From Candidatus Woesearchaeota archaeon (lineage in GTDB: Archaea > Nanobdellota > Nanobdellia > Woesearchaeales > UBA10216), in assembly GCA_016180195.1 (NCBI GenBank), contig JACPBS010000009.1, positions 1 through 58,030 on the forward strand: DNA of 58,030 nt, in the 5' to 3' direction. Below, one piece after another: positions 16,019 through 24,297 of this stretch. The position numbers and the translations under genes were made by a program. The notes beneath the pieces were generated by a model. That model did no database searches and was not told the DNA's origin. It was given only the letters and a program-made list of their open reading frames with translations. The stretch's first letter is position 1. Every line of letters starts with the position of its first letter.

Positions 16019-16645
16019 TTAAATCCTGCTTTCAACAATATCCCTTAATTCGGATTGCGCAAGCTCAGACCAGTGCTTTCCGGTAAAATAAACCATCGAA
16101 TTGGCGGAATCCCAGAGAAGAAAACCGTCAAGGCGCTTTTCTCCAGTCTTTATTATCAGGTCAGGAGGGATAAAATAGGATGAATAGATGTTTTCCTTCA
16201 GTATGTCCTGGCTTATGCTTTCCACAGCAAGCCTGTCTGACTTAACCTTCAGCGCGATTATCCTGCACGAGTCAATGATCTCTTCCCTTCCATCATAATT
16301 CAGGCAAAGATTAAAGAAAAGCCGATCATAATCCTTGGTTTCTTCTATCATCATCTTGATGGCATCAACATGCCTTCCGGAGAGGTTATACCATTTACCG
16401 AGGACAGAGATCTTTGCCCTGTTCACGTGAGCAATTTCACATATCGCCTTGCAAAGCGCAGGGAAATCCTCACTTAAGAGGCTGCCAAGCGGAAGCAGGA
16501 AAACTGAAACAACAGGTATCCCCAGCTTGGACTGGAGGTGCATCATTCCGGAAATAACACTTTGCCTCTTCATGCCTAGCCTAGAATCAGTGGCATCATC
16601 ATCAGGGGAAAACAAGCTTACAGCCACGTGCTTGAAGCCAACCAT
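16019..16645 (-). CDS. Degenerate cis-prenyltransferase (UppS-like)
   Basis: About 208 residues from the ATG at 16645, with a promoter just upstream. The C-terminal two thirds fit undecaprenyl diphosphate synthase: FFNLCLNYDGREEIIDSCR matches the family's L-N-x-x-x-x-Y-G-G-R-x-E-I, and DLIIKTGEKRLDGFLLWDSANSMVYFT matches the R-T-G-G-E-x-R-x-S-N-F-L-L-W-Q region. The N-terminus, however, reads HVAVSLFSPDDDATDS where active enzymes have H-x-A-I-I-M-D-G-N-x-R-W-A, so the catalytic aspartate and diphosphate-binding loop are not recognisable. It may be an inactive partner subunit, as in heteromeric eukaryotic enzymes, or a changed enzyme. Divergent from the prepilin peptidase gene. Confidence 0.75.
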   Translation of the reverse strand: MVGFKHVAVSLFSPDDDATDSRLGMKRQSVISGMMHLQSKLGIPVVSVFLLPLGSLLSEDFPALCKAICEIAHVNRAKISVLGKWYNLSGRHVDAIKMMIEETKDYDRLFFNLCLNYDGREEIIDSCRIIALKVKSDRLAVESISQDILKENIYSSYFIPPDLIIKTGEKRLDGFLLWDSANSMVYFTGKHWSELAQSELRDIVESRI

Positions 16646-16660
16646 ATACTGGGGAATCAA

Positions 16661-16680
16661 AAATATTATAAATATTTTTT
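16661..16680. promoter_or_regulatory. Shared A/T-rich divergent promoter
   Basis: The sequence aaatattataaatatttttt is close to symmetric and sits about 20-25 bases from both start codons (16645 leftward and 16695 rightward). It can act as TATA box in both directions. Confidence 0.5.
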
Positions 16681-16694
16681 CAAGAAAGATAAGA

Positions 16695-17558
16695 ATGGAA
16701 GAATATTTGCCGATTATCCTGGCAGGAACTGTTCTTGTCGCAGCATCGATAACAGACATAAGGACAAGGGAGGTTCCGGACTGGATAAACTACTTCGGGA
16801 TAGCTTCAGGGATAGGCATTAACCTTATTTATTCAATAATAACCTGGAGCATATGGCCAATTGCCTTCAGCGCCATCGGAATAATCGCCTTTTTCGCTGT
16901 TGCCAGCCTTATGTTCTACGCAGGGCAGTGGGGTGGGGGGGATAGCAAGCTTCTCATCGCGCTAGGCGCAATACTAGGGCTGGAATTTTCCCTTTCCATG
17001 CCGTTCATTGATCTAAGCCAGCATATCGTATCTATCTGGATGAACCTGATGGTTATAGGGATCTTATATGCATTGATTTGGAGCTTTGGGCTTGCCATCG
17101 TAAACATGAAAGACTTCTCAAAACAATTCACTGAGCAGGCGGCCGAGGTAAAAACGATAACAATCACGCTGTTTTCAGCAATCATGGTTCTCATTATCGT
17201 CATTGGGGACAGGGACATAAGAATAGCGATGTTGGGAGGGGCAGTAGCATCCGGAATTGCCCTGCTAATCTGGATATTCGGGAAATCTGTTGAAAAAAGC
17301 TGCATGCTGAAATATGTCAGGACAGATAAGCTGACCGAAGGGGATTGGATAGCCAAGGATGTATTGGTGAAAGGCAAATACATATGCGGCCCAAAAGACC
17401 TGGGGATAGAACGGAAGCAGATAAGGCAGCTGAAGAAAATGAACATCAGAAGGGTAATGGTGAAGGAAGGCATACCTTTTGTGCCAGCATTCTTCATTTC
17501 CTTCCTGGTAACGTTAAAGTTTGGAAACCTGCTCTTGTTAGCTTTCCAAATGATTTAA
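16695..17558 (+). CDS. Type IV prepilin peptidase (A24 aspartyl protease)
   Basis: A 287-residue membrane protease that cuts class III signal peptides of pilins and archaellins. The two catalytic aspartates are visible: D in SITDIRTREVPDW (about residue 20 of this start) and D in the GGGDSKLL motif (about residue 80). Several hydrophobic helices follow, and a C-terminal cytoplasmic domain (KDVLVKGKYICGPKDLGIERKQIRQL) is longer than in minimal archaeal PibD. The start at 16695 (MEEYLPIIL) follows the TATA box; the upstream open frame is discarded. The substrates are probably the KKG pilins encoded at 39-42 kb. Its 3' end overlaps the HIT gene by four bases. Confidence 0.88.
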   Translation: MEEYLPIILAGTVLVAASITDIRTREVPDWINYFGIASGIGINLIYSIITWSIWPIAFSAIGIIAFFAVASLMFYAGQWGGGDSKLLIALGAILGLEFSLSMPFIDLSQHIVSIWMNLMVIGILYALIWSFGLAIVNMKDFSKQFTEQAAEVKTITITLFSAIMVLIIVIGDRDIRIAMLGGAVASGIALLIWIFGKSVEKSCMLKYVRTDKLTEGDWIAKDVLVKGKYICGPKDLGIERKQIRQLKKMNIRRVMVKEGIPFVPAFFISFLVTLKFGNLLLLAFQMI

Positions 17559-18082
17559 GGCATTCTATTCAGATTATCAAGAAAATAGTCCGGCTTGCCA
17601 CTCTTCTTTGGAATGTCTAATCTAGGCCGCTCCTCTTCTACATGATTTTCCTCTTTGCCAGAACCAACTGCAGGCAGTCCCAGGTCGAAAGCCTGCTCTC
17701 TTATCTGCGATTCGATCAGCATCATCTGGTCATCAGAAAGCTTTCTTGTGGGCCAGGAAAAATTAAGCCCATCATCCTTGACCCTGGGAAGCACATGAAC
17801 TGAAAGATGAGGAACCTTCTGCCCTGCAGCCAGACCATTCATCAAAACAATATTTGTTCCCTGAGCCTTCAAACCTTCAAACAATGCAACTGAAATCCTG
17901 TTTGCAGCATCAAAAAGCGCTGTAACGACATCTTCCGGAGACTGCTCAAGAATCTGAATATGCCTTTTGGGGATCACCATCACGTGACCGGGAACAGCAG
18001 GATGCTCAGGAAGAACTGCGGATACCAAGTCATCATCAAATATCCGATCCCCCTTAAAACTGCAATACGGGCATTCAGTCAT
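17555..18082 (-). CDS. HIT-family nucleotide hydrolase, second of a pair
   Basis: From the ATG at 18082 (MTECPYCSFKG) this is 175 residues. HIT features: zinc-like CPYC at the start, GHVMVIPKRHI in the middle, and the histidine triad HLSVHVLPR (H-x-H-type active site, with GLAAGQKVPHL before it). HIT enzymes hydrolyse nucleoside phosphoramidates or dinucleoside polyphosphates. A C-terminal charged tail ends SGKPDYFLDNLNRM. Its start overlaps the end of the upstream HIT gene by eight bases, so translation is coupled. Confidence 0.88.
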   Translation of the reverse strand: MTECPYCSFKGDRIFDDDLVSAVLPEHPAVPGHVMVIPKRHIQILEQSPEDVVTALFDAANRISVALFEGLKAQGTNIVLMNGLAAGQKVPHLSVHVLPRVKDDGLNFSWPTRKLSDDQMMLIESQIREQAFDLGLPAVGSGKEENHVEEERPRLDIPKKSGKPDYFLDNLNRMP

Positions 18083-18680
18083 CCTTCCCTCCTGCCAGAA
18101 CCCGCGTAATTGAATCAAGGTCTGCCTTGCCACTCTTCGCTGGTTGTGGCTGGTTTTCAGAATCCTGCTTGCTTCCTGTTCCAGTGGCACTCTTCATGCC
18201 TTGCTTCTGTTCTGCAGGATTTACAACAGGTTTTATTCCGAAAAGAGCGGAGAGCGTCTCTGTAACCTGTGACTTGACCCTGGATTGAACCTCTGCGACA
18301 ATATCATTCTCAGGCACAGAAAGCATGACGCCATCACCTGCAACCCTCGGAATTACATGCATCATGAAATGAGGAGCTTTCTGTCCCGCAACACCCCCAT
18401 TCGCAATAAAAACGCTTGTACCCTCGCTTTTGAGAGCCTTAAGCAAGCCATTTGAAAGCTGCCTGGATATTATGAAAAGCCGTGAAAGAACGGAAGAAGG
18501 GACCTGGGGCATGAACATGTAATGCTCCTTCGGCATAAGAAGAATATGGCCCGCATTCGCAGGGTTGATATCAAGAATGCCTATAACCAACTCATCCTCA
18601 AAAACTTTCCTGGACTGCACCCTTCCCTCAGCAATTTGGCAGAAAATGCAGTTTTCCTTCATCGTTTCTGATTGGTCCAT
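18075..18680 (-). CDS. HIT-family nucleotide hydrolase, first of a pair
   Basis: The 201-residue protein has CIFCQIAEG at the N-terminus, GHILLMPKEHY, and the triad region GQKAPHFMMHVIPR. After the HIT fold comes a disordered, Gln/Ser/Lys-rich linker and a short end segment (SGKADLDSITRVLAGG) resembling the end of the neighbouring paralogue (SGKPDYFLDNLNRM). That shared tail, a helix after a flexible linker, may be a docking peptide. A TATA box on the - strand at 18701-18710 suggests a nearly leaderless start. Tandem duplication is the simplest origin of the pair. Confidence 0.88.
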   Translation of the reverse strand: MDQSETMKENCIFCQIAEGRVQSRKVFEDELVIGILDINPANAGHILLMPKEHYMFMPQVPSSVLSRLFIISRQLSNGLLKALKSEGTSVFIANGGVAGQKAPHFMMHVIPRVAGDGVMLSVPENDIVAEVQSRVKSQVTETLSALFGIKPVVNPAEQKQGMKSATGTGSKQDSENQPQPAKSGKADLDSITRVLAGGKDD

Positions 18681-18915
18681 ATTAAATCTAAAATACGGTC
18701 TTTTAATAAAACTTTCCCAAAATAGTTCGGATGGTCAAGGAAATGTCCCATATAACAGCCTCTCACAGAGGAACAGACATCCAAGGCAGGAATAATTCAT
18801 TCTAAAAAAGATTGGCGATTTTCCATTGGGAGATGCCATAGTTGCGGCTGAATTAAATTGCATTATCTTATCAACTTATGCACACTTCAGCCAACTTAGG
18901 GATTCTATGGTTTTG

Positions 18916-18937
18916 AACTAATAACCACTTCGTAGTT
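18916..18937. promoter_or_regulatory. Inverted repeat, possible operator
   Basis: AACTA and TAGTT are separated by 12 bases and lie just upstream of the TATA box for the gene series that begins with a ribbon-helix-helix protein. Such regulators often bind paired half-sites at their own promoter. The arms are only five bases long, so chance is quite possible. Confidence 0.25.
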
Positions 18938-18947
18938 AATGCCAACA

Positions 18948-18957
18948 TTTTTATACT
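18948..18957 (+). promoter_or_regulatory. TATA box for the surface-appendage gene series
   Basis: The sequence tttttatact is the only good TATA-like element before the first gene of the series, about 40 bases before its TTG start. It leaves room for the gatggggga ribosome binding site in a short leader. Confidence 0.45.
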
Positions 18958-18992
18958 AAATATTTGTATGGACAAGTATTGATGGGGGAAAA

Positions 18993-19154
18993 TTGGCCAA
19001 AGCAAAAGTATCCATGACAATAGACCAGCATGTATATGCCCGCTTCAGGCAGTACTGCAGGGAAAACGGCATGAAGGTGAGCACAAAGGTGGAGCAGATG
19101 ATGCGCGAATCCATGAAAAACAGCTCACTCTCACAATTCATAAAAGAGAAATAG
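18993..19154 (+). CDS. Small ribbon-helix-helix DNA-binding protein
   Basis: A 53-residue protein starting at TTG 18993 with gatggggga just before it; no in-frame ATG fits. It has the ribbon-helix-helix pattern: strand AKVSMTID, helix HVYARFRQYCRENG, turn MKVS, helix TKVEQMMRESMKN, and a short tail. Members form dimers that insert the strand pair in the DNA major groove, acting as antitoxins or repressors. No toxin is adjacent: the next gene, nine bases on, encodes a membrane protein. As the first gene of the 28-kb series it could regulate the appendage locus. Confident of the fold, not of the target. Confidence 0.72.
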   Translation: MAKAKVSMTIDQHVYARFRQYCRENGMKVSTKVEQMMRESMKNSSLSQFIKEK

Positions 19155-19163
19155 CGAGGAACT

Positions 19164-19454
19164 ATGGAAAAACTTAAGGTATTGATAGCAGCACTTTCCG
19201 TGCTCCTCATGCTTGCACTCGGCTACATAGCAAATGGGAAACTGGAAGCGATCAGGACCGATGCGGGCAAAGAAGGCTATGGCCAGGGTATAACAGCTGC
19301 GGTTGTTGCAGCATACCAGCAAACAGAAAACTGCCAGGTCGCAACGATAACCATGGGAAACCTTACCAAGCAGGTAGTTGATGTCGAATGCGTGAGGATG
19401 CTGCTGGAGAATAAAGGGGTGCCAGTTGAAAGCAGTAACGAACAGGGCAAGTGA
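19164..19454 (+). CDS. Small membrane-anchored protein
   Basis: This 96-residue protein has an N-terminal hydrophobic helix (VLIAALSVLLMLALGYIA), then a helical exposed part with a glycine-containing segment (GKEGYGQGITAAVVAAYQQTENC) and paired cysteines (C at about 58 and 76) that may form a disulfide. It lies nine bases after the ribbon-helix-helix gene and its end overlaps the first beta-helix gene by 29 bases. The family is unknown; context suggests an accessory of the surface locus. Confidence 0.65.
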   Translation: MEKLKVLIAALSVLLMLALGYIANGKLEAIRTDAGKEGYGQGITAAVVAAYQQTENCQVATITMGNLTKQVVDVECVRMLLENKGVPVESSNEQGK

Positions 19455-21870
19455 GTCAGGCCACATATGGTTTGGCCTGTTCCTGATAATTGTACTTGTT
19501 TTTCTAATTCCTGCAGCGTTCTCAGCAGATCCTGGACACCCTGCTTCTGACATAAGCCCGGGCACATTCACTCCAGGAAACTACAACATAAGCGGAAACT
19601 TCAGCATAGGATCTGGAACACTCAGGCTGTTCCTGGACAACAGCACGGGAAGTATAGGTATAGGAACAACAAGCCCGCTTTCGCTCTTGCATGTAGTTGG
19701 TTCGTCCAACCTGCTGAATGTGAGCAGCGGAGACAATGCCCTTCTGATTGCAACTACAGGCTATACCGGGATAAACACAACCGATCCAAAATATGCGCTT
19801 GACATGAATGGAACAACGCGCATACAGAGCGGCCAACTTTACATTTCTGGGATAGCGAACTCAACAGAGGAAAAGGAAGGGGCAATGCACTATGACAGCG
19901 ATGACGACCAGCTAAAGATTTATGCAAACGGGAAATGGCAGTCAGACAGGTCAATAGCAACTGTAGTAGTTGCAGCAAATGATTCGGTGTTAGGTGAAAA
20001 AGCAGACTACGTTGCAGACGGCCTGCTGGGAACAGATGACTCCGCAACCATAAAAACCGCGATAGACTCGTTGCCGCCATATGGAGGCTCAGTCGTGCTC
20101 CTTGAAGGCACTTTTTACCTTGAATCACCGCTCAGGATAAACAGATCCAATTTTACGCTAATAGGAGCAGGAAAGCCAACAGTGCTGCTAAGGAGGTTCA
20201 ACGAAACAACAGCGAACAACAGCGGCCTGTTAACGATAGGCGACGGAGAAAATGACTATTCGGACATCATAATCTCGGACATGCATGTATTCGGGGACAA
20301 CCAAACGAACAGGAACATAAACAACCACGGCATATTCATCAACAAAAGCACTTCAAATGTATTCATAAAAAGCGTCTGGGTAACCTATAACGCAGGGGCT
20401 GGGATACTGAGCCTCAGCAGCGGCACATCCAGGAACAACTTCATCTCTATAAAGAACAGCGAGATATCCAACAACCACAGAGACGGCATACGGCTTGACA
20501 ACAACACCGAAGCAGGAATGATAACAGGCAACTTGCTGCTGAACAATGAGGGAAGCGGGATATACATGAACTATGCAAACCACACAGTAATCAGCGGGAA
20601 CTACATCTACCAGAGCAAGCTGGACGGGATAACCCTGAACACCGGGTACAGGAACACGATAGCAAGCAACATGATCCAGGCAAACTTCAATTCAGGCATA
20701 TGGCTCATGAACACTGCAAACAATGCGGTCACCGGAAACATGGTTTATGACAACTCATGGGCAGGAATAAACCTGACAAATGCAGACAACAACACAATAA
20801 CAGGTAATGTATTCTATGATAATGGCGACTCTGGAACATATGACTCTGTGCAGCTACAGGCAGATTCTGACGGAAACGTGATATCCTCCAACAGGATTGC
20901 TGATACGGGAGGAACAGGCTCTGCAATCAATATACTGGGGCCAACAAACGACGACAATCAGGTTATAGGAAACTACTTTACAGGAACAGGCGCAACGCTC
21001 CTTAACGACACGGGAACAAATACTGTATACACTTCACAATTGTCTGAATACAAAAGCAAATTCGACATCGTGCTCACGCCACAAGGAAATGTAGGATTCG
21101 GAAGCCTGGTACCCGCAGCGAAACTCCATGTCAATGTCACAAACGCCTCCGGAGGAGGATCTTACTCAATGGTGGACGCATTCACAATTACAAACTCTTC
21201 AGGACAAATTTATCTCGTAATCAATGGAACAACGGGATTTACCGGGATTGCAACAACAAAGCCAACCCACACGCTAAACACCAAAGGCTCACTTAACGTA
21301 ACCGGCAGCACAACTAGCGAGGGCGGGATAATCATAGACAGCTCTGGAAGAATGGGGATTAATAACTCTGCGCCCACACAAACACTCCAAGTGAACGGAA
21401 GCATGGCAGTGTGCACATTTGCAGACGCAAGCTGCCCGACCACAATAACAGCAGGAGACAGCTACGCAACAACCAGGGCAGGGGGCGCAATAGATGTATC
21501 CGAGTGGATAAAATACGCCGGAAGGAAGCCAATTGCAGGTGATGTGGTCTGTGCTGTAGAAGACGGGAGCGAATCAGGAACAGTGGCAATATGCAACGGG
21601 GAAAATGGCAGGCTTGCAGTTGGCATAATAAGCACAAAGCCGCACATGAGCATAGGAGCAGAATATAAGGGAAATGATGCAGTGCAGCTTGCAATCACTG
21701 GAAGGGTTCCTGTCAATGTAATTGGAGAAGTTGAGCCCGGAGACCTGCTTGTATCTGCAGGAAACGGAAAGGCAAGGTCATGCTACAGCGATTGTTACGG
21801 ATCAGTAATTGGAAAAGCGATGACAGTTCCAGAGAAAGGCAAAGTGCTTGCATTATTATCAATAAAATGA
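19426..21870 (+). CDS. Tail-fibre-like beta-helix surface protein 1
   Basis: An 814-residue secreted protein, TTG start after aaaggggtg. Order: signal peptide (15-33); collar-like repeats of the phage tail-fibre type G-I-G-T-x-x-P-x-x-x-L-H-V (78-90) and YTGINTTDPKYALDMNG; a pectate-lyase-3-type entry motif (YVADGLLGTDDSATIKTAIDS, about 195-215); a right-handed beta-helix of N-rich coils (about 250-540); a second tail-fibre-like part; and a C-terminal domain (about 685-814) with IDVSEWIKYAG, GDVVCAV, VGIISTKPH, AITGRVPVNVIGEVEPGDLLVSAG. That last domain resembles one found in bacterial and phage fibre proteins with S74-like architecture. Probably trimeric and adhesive. ATGA overlap with its paralogue. 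Confidence 0.82.
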   Translation: MKAVTNRASESGHIWFGLFLIIVLVFLIPAAFSADPGHPASDISPGTFTPGNYNISGNFSIGSGTLRLFLDNSTGSIGIGTTSPLSLLHVVGSSNLLNVSSGDNALLIATTGYTGINTTDPKYALDMNGTTRIQSGQLYISGIANSTEEKEGAMHYDSDDDQLKIYANGKWQSDRSIATVVVAANDSVLGEKADYVADGLLGTDDSATIKTAIDSLPPYGGSVVLLEGTFYLESPLRINRSNFTLIGAGKPTVLLRRFNETTANNSGLLTIGDGENDYSDIIISDMHVFGDNQTNRNINNHGIFINKSTSNVFIKSVWVTYNAGAGILSLSSGTSRNNFISIKNSEISNNHRDGIRLDNNTEAGMITGNLLLNNEGSGIYMNYANHTVISGNYIYQSKLDGITLNTGYRNTIASNMIQANFNSGIWLMNTANNAVTGNMVYDNSWAGINLTNADNNTITGNVFYDNGDSGTYDSVQLQADSDGNVISSNRIADTGGTGSAINILGPTNDDNQVIGNYFTGTGATLLNDTGTNTVYTSQLSEYKSKFDIVLTPQGNVGFGSLVPAAKLHVNVTNASGGGSYSMVDAFTITNSSGQIYLVINGTTGFTGIATTKPTHTLNTKGSLNVTGSTTSEGGIIIDSSGRMGINNSAPTQTLQVNGSMAVCTFADASCPTTITAGDSYATTRAGGAIDVSEWIKYAGRKPIAGDVVCAVEDGSESGTVAICNGENGRLAVGIISTKPHMSIGAEYKGNDAVQLAITGRVPVNVIGEVEPGDLLVSAGNGKARSCYSDCYGSVIGKAMTVPEKGKVLALLSIK

Positions 21871-24296
21871 GAACAAGAAGCAGCTTAAAAAGAGGTGCAG
21901 TAATCCTTCTAGTTTCTGCACTGGCAATCTTCATACTTGCAAACTACGTTTTCCCGGCAGACCCAGGGCATCCTGCATCAGACCTCAGCTCAGGCGAATT
22001 CGGGCCAGGGAACTTCACAATAAGCGGAAACCTCATCATTGGATCAGATGCCTTGTTCTTCGCGGACAACAGCACAGGAAGAATAGGCATAGGCACAGCA
22101 AACCCTCAATCACTGCTGCACATAAGCGGAACAGGACACATCCTGAATGCGAGCATAGGAAGCCATGCAATGATATATGCAAACGGCACAACAGGAATGG
22201 TAGGCATAAACAACTCAATACCACAATACACCCTTGATGTAAATGGGAACATGAGGATGATGACTGGCGAACTATATTTAACGGGAATCGCCAACACCAC
22301 CTCAACAGAGGAAGGAACAATTTATTATGATACTGATGACGACCAGCTAAAGGTTTACGCAAACGGGAAATGGCAGTCAGACAGGGCAGTTGCGTCAAGG
22401 GTTGTTGCTGCCAACGACTCGGTGAACTGGGAAAAAGCAGACTATGTAGCAGATGGAATAAATGGAACTGACGATGCTGCAACAATAAAGGCCGCAATAA
22501 ATTCGCTGCCAAAAAGCGGAGGCATAGTTTACCTTCTTGATGGAACATTCTATCTTGATTCCTCGCTACAGATAAACAGGTCAAATTTCACCCTGACAGG
22601 GACAGGAAGGGGAACTGTCCTGAAAAGGATGTGGAACGAGACAACAGCAAATACCGGGGGGGTTATAACCCTGGGGAACGGATCGGCAGCGGTGTATAAC
22701 ATAATGATAGCGCAGCTTTCCATCGATGGGAACAACAAGACCTATTCAAATGCCAACAACCACGGCATCTTCTTCAACCACAGCGTGCATAGATCCATAG
22801 TAAGGAACACCTGGATACATGACAACGGAGGTAACGGGATTTTCCTAAGGGCAACAGGGGGAAATACTGCATTGTTCAACAGGTTCGAATACAACTACAT
22901 AACCAGCAACTCAGGAGCGGGGATTTTGCAACAGACAAATGCTGACCAAAGCGTTATAGTTGGAAACACAATAATAGGAAATAAGGGAATTTCAGGATCG
23001 GATGCAGGCATATACCTCGACTGGGGCGCGCAAAATGTCATAATGGGGAATTACTTCTCGAACAATATAGGAGGAGGAGTGTTTACATTTAATGGAGGCC
23101 AACAGGCGATTATTGCAAATACATTTGACCAGAACGGTTTGATTGTCCAATATGATACCGCTGCTGCAATCCTTGGGAACTCTTTCTATAAAGGAGGTTT
23201 GAGTTTTAAATTGAACAGTGATGTTGCAGTGATTGGCAATGTTTTTGCCGAGTCAACGGGCGACTCAATCTTAATATCTGGCGGTGAGAACAACATGATG
23301 GCGGCATCCAATTCATTCTTTGACAACGGCGGTGCCTCATACGCTATAGATCTTGACTGGGCCGTTGCAACGTCAATGGACTTTTACCTGGGAGCAAACC
23401 TCTACACCGGAACAGGTGCAGCATCCATTAACGACCCGGCAATGGACACCATATACTCTGCACAGACGTTCGGCGACAAGAACAACACAGACCTGATATT
23501 AAGGTCAAAGGGAAAGGTTGGAATAGGCACAAAGGTGCCTGCAGCAAAGCTGCACATAAACGTGACAAACTCATCAGGAGGGGGAACAGGATCCATGCTT
23601 GATGCACTCCTGATAACCAATGCATCCGGCCAAACATATCTTTTTGTGAAAGGGACAACAGGATTTGTGGGAATAGGCACAACAAAGCCAACACATACTT
23701 TCAACGTTAAAGGAACGCTGAACGTGACTGGCGATACAACAGGCGGTGCTGGCATCCTAATAGATGAATCAGGGAAAACAGGAATAAACAACTCGGCACC
23801 GGCAACAACATTGCAGGTCAACGGAAGCATGGCAGTGTGCTCATTTGCAGACACAGCATGCCCCGCCGCGGAAACAGCAGGAGACAGCTACTCAACAAGC
23901 AGGAGCGGAGGAGCAATAGACATCGCAGAATGGATAAAATTCTCTGGAATAAAACCCGAGCCAGGAGATGTTCTGTGCATAGCGAAAGGAAAAAGCAAAG
24001 GCGGAACAGTACGGGTATGCAACGAAAGCAATACCCGGCTTGCGGCAGGGATAGCAAGCACAAAGCCGCACATGATAATAGGAGAGGAATACAAGGGAGA
24101 GGATGCAGTACAGATAGCAATAGCAGGAAGGGTTCCTGTAAACGTGATAGGGGATGTTAAGCCAGGAGACCTCCTTGTATCCGCAGGAGAAGGAAAGGCA
24201 ATGGCGTGCAAGGAGGAATGCGAAGGACTGGTAATCGCTAAGTCAGTCACAAAGGCAAGGAACGGAAAAGCGCTTGCAATGATAACAATACAATAA
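21867..24296 (+). CDS. Tail-fibre-like beta-helix surface protein 2
   Basis: An 809-residue paralogue of the preceding protein, started at the ATG that overlaps the previous stop (ATGA). N-terminus: signal peptide (VILLVSALAIFILANYVF), then ADPGHPASDLSSGEFGPGNF, the fibre motif GIGTANPQSLLHI and DYVADGINGTDDAATIKAAINS. The middle is a beta-helix whose coils (about nt 22,990-23,340) use visibly more T-ending codons than the flanks. The C-terminal domain is almost the same as in the sisters (IDIAEWIKFSG, IAGRVPVNVIGDVKPGDLL, paired cysteines CKEEC). Conserved ends with a variable core suggest one architecture with different surface specificities. Same operon. Confidence 0.82.
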   Translation: MRTRSSLKRGAVILLVSALAIFILANYVFPADPGHPASDLSSGEFGPGNFTISGNLIIGSDALFFADNSTGRIGIGTANPQSLLHISGTGHILNASIGSHAMIYANGTTGMVGINNSIPQYTLDVNGNMRMMTGELYLTGIANTTSTEEGTIYYDTDDDQLKVYANGKWQSDRAVASRVVAANDSVNWEKADYVADGINGTDDAATIKAAINSLPKSGGIVYLLDGTFYLDSSLQINRSNFTLTGTGRGTVLKRMWNETTANTGGVITLGNGSAAVYNIMIAQLSIDGNNKTYSNANNHGIFFNHSVHRSIVRNTWIHDNGGNGIFLRATGGNTALFNRFEYNYITSNSGAGILQQTNADQSVIVGNTIIGNKGISGSDAGIYLDWGAQNVIMGNYFSNNIGGGVFTFNGGQQAIIANTFDQNGLIVQYDTAAAILGNSFYKGGLSFKLNSDVAVIGNVFAESTGDSILISGGENNMMAASNSFFDNGGASYAIDLDWAVATSMDFYLGANLYTGTGAASINDPAMDTIYSAQTFGDKNNTDLILRSKGKVGIGTKVPAAKLHINVTNSSGGGTGSMLDALLITNASGQTYLFVKGTTGFVGIGTTKPTHTFNVKGTLNVTGDTTGGAGILIDESGKTGINNSAPATTLQVNGSMAVCSFADTACPAAETAGDSYSTSRSGGAIDIAEWIKFSGIKPEPGDVLCIAKGKSKGGTVRVCNESNTRLAAGIASTKPHMIIGEEYKGEDAVQIAIAGRVPVNVIGDVKPGDLLVSAGEGKAMACKEECEGLVIAKSVTKARNGKALAMITIQ

Positions 24297-24297
24297 A

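Larger units (their letters stand above)
18681..18992. other. Gene-free divergent intergenic region
   Basis: A 312-base region between the leftward HIT pair and the rightward surface-appendage series. It holds the HIT TATA box (tttattaaaa on the - strand, 18701-18710), an inverted repeat (18916-18937) and the TATA box of the rightward series (18948-18957). I see no coding frame or RNA gene in the remainder. Confidence 0.6.

Noticed and set aside
16449-16694. An 82-codon N-terminal extension of the prepilin peptidase
   Set aside because: It lies antisense over the cis-prenyltransferase-like gene and across the promoter; the ATG at 16695 begins the first membrane helix expected for A24 peptidases.
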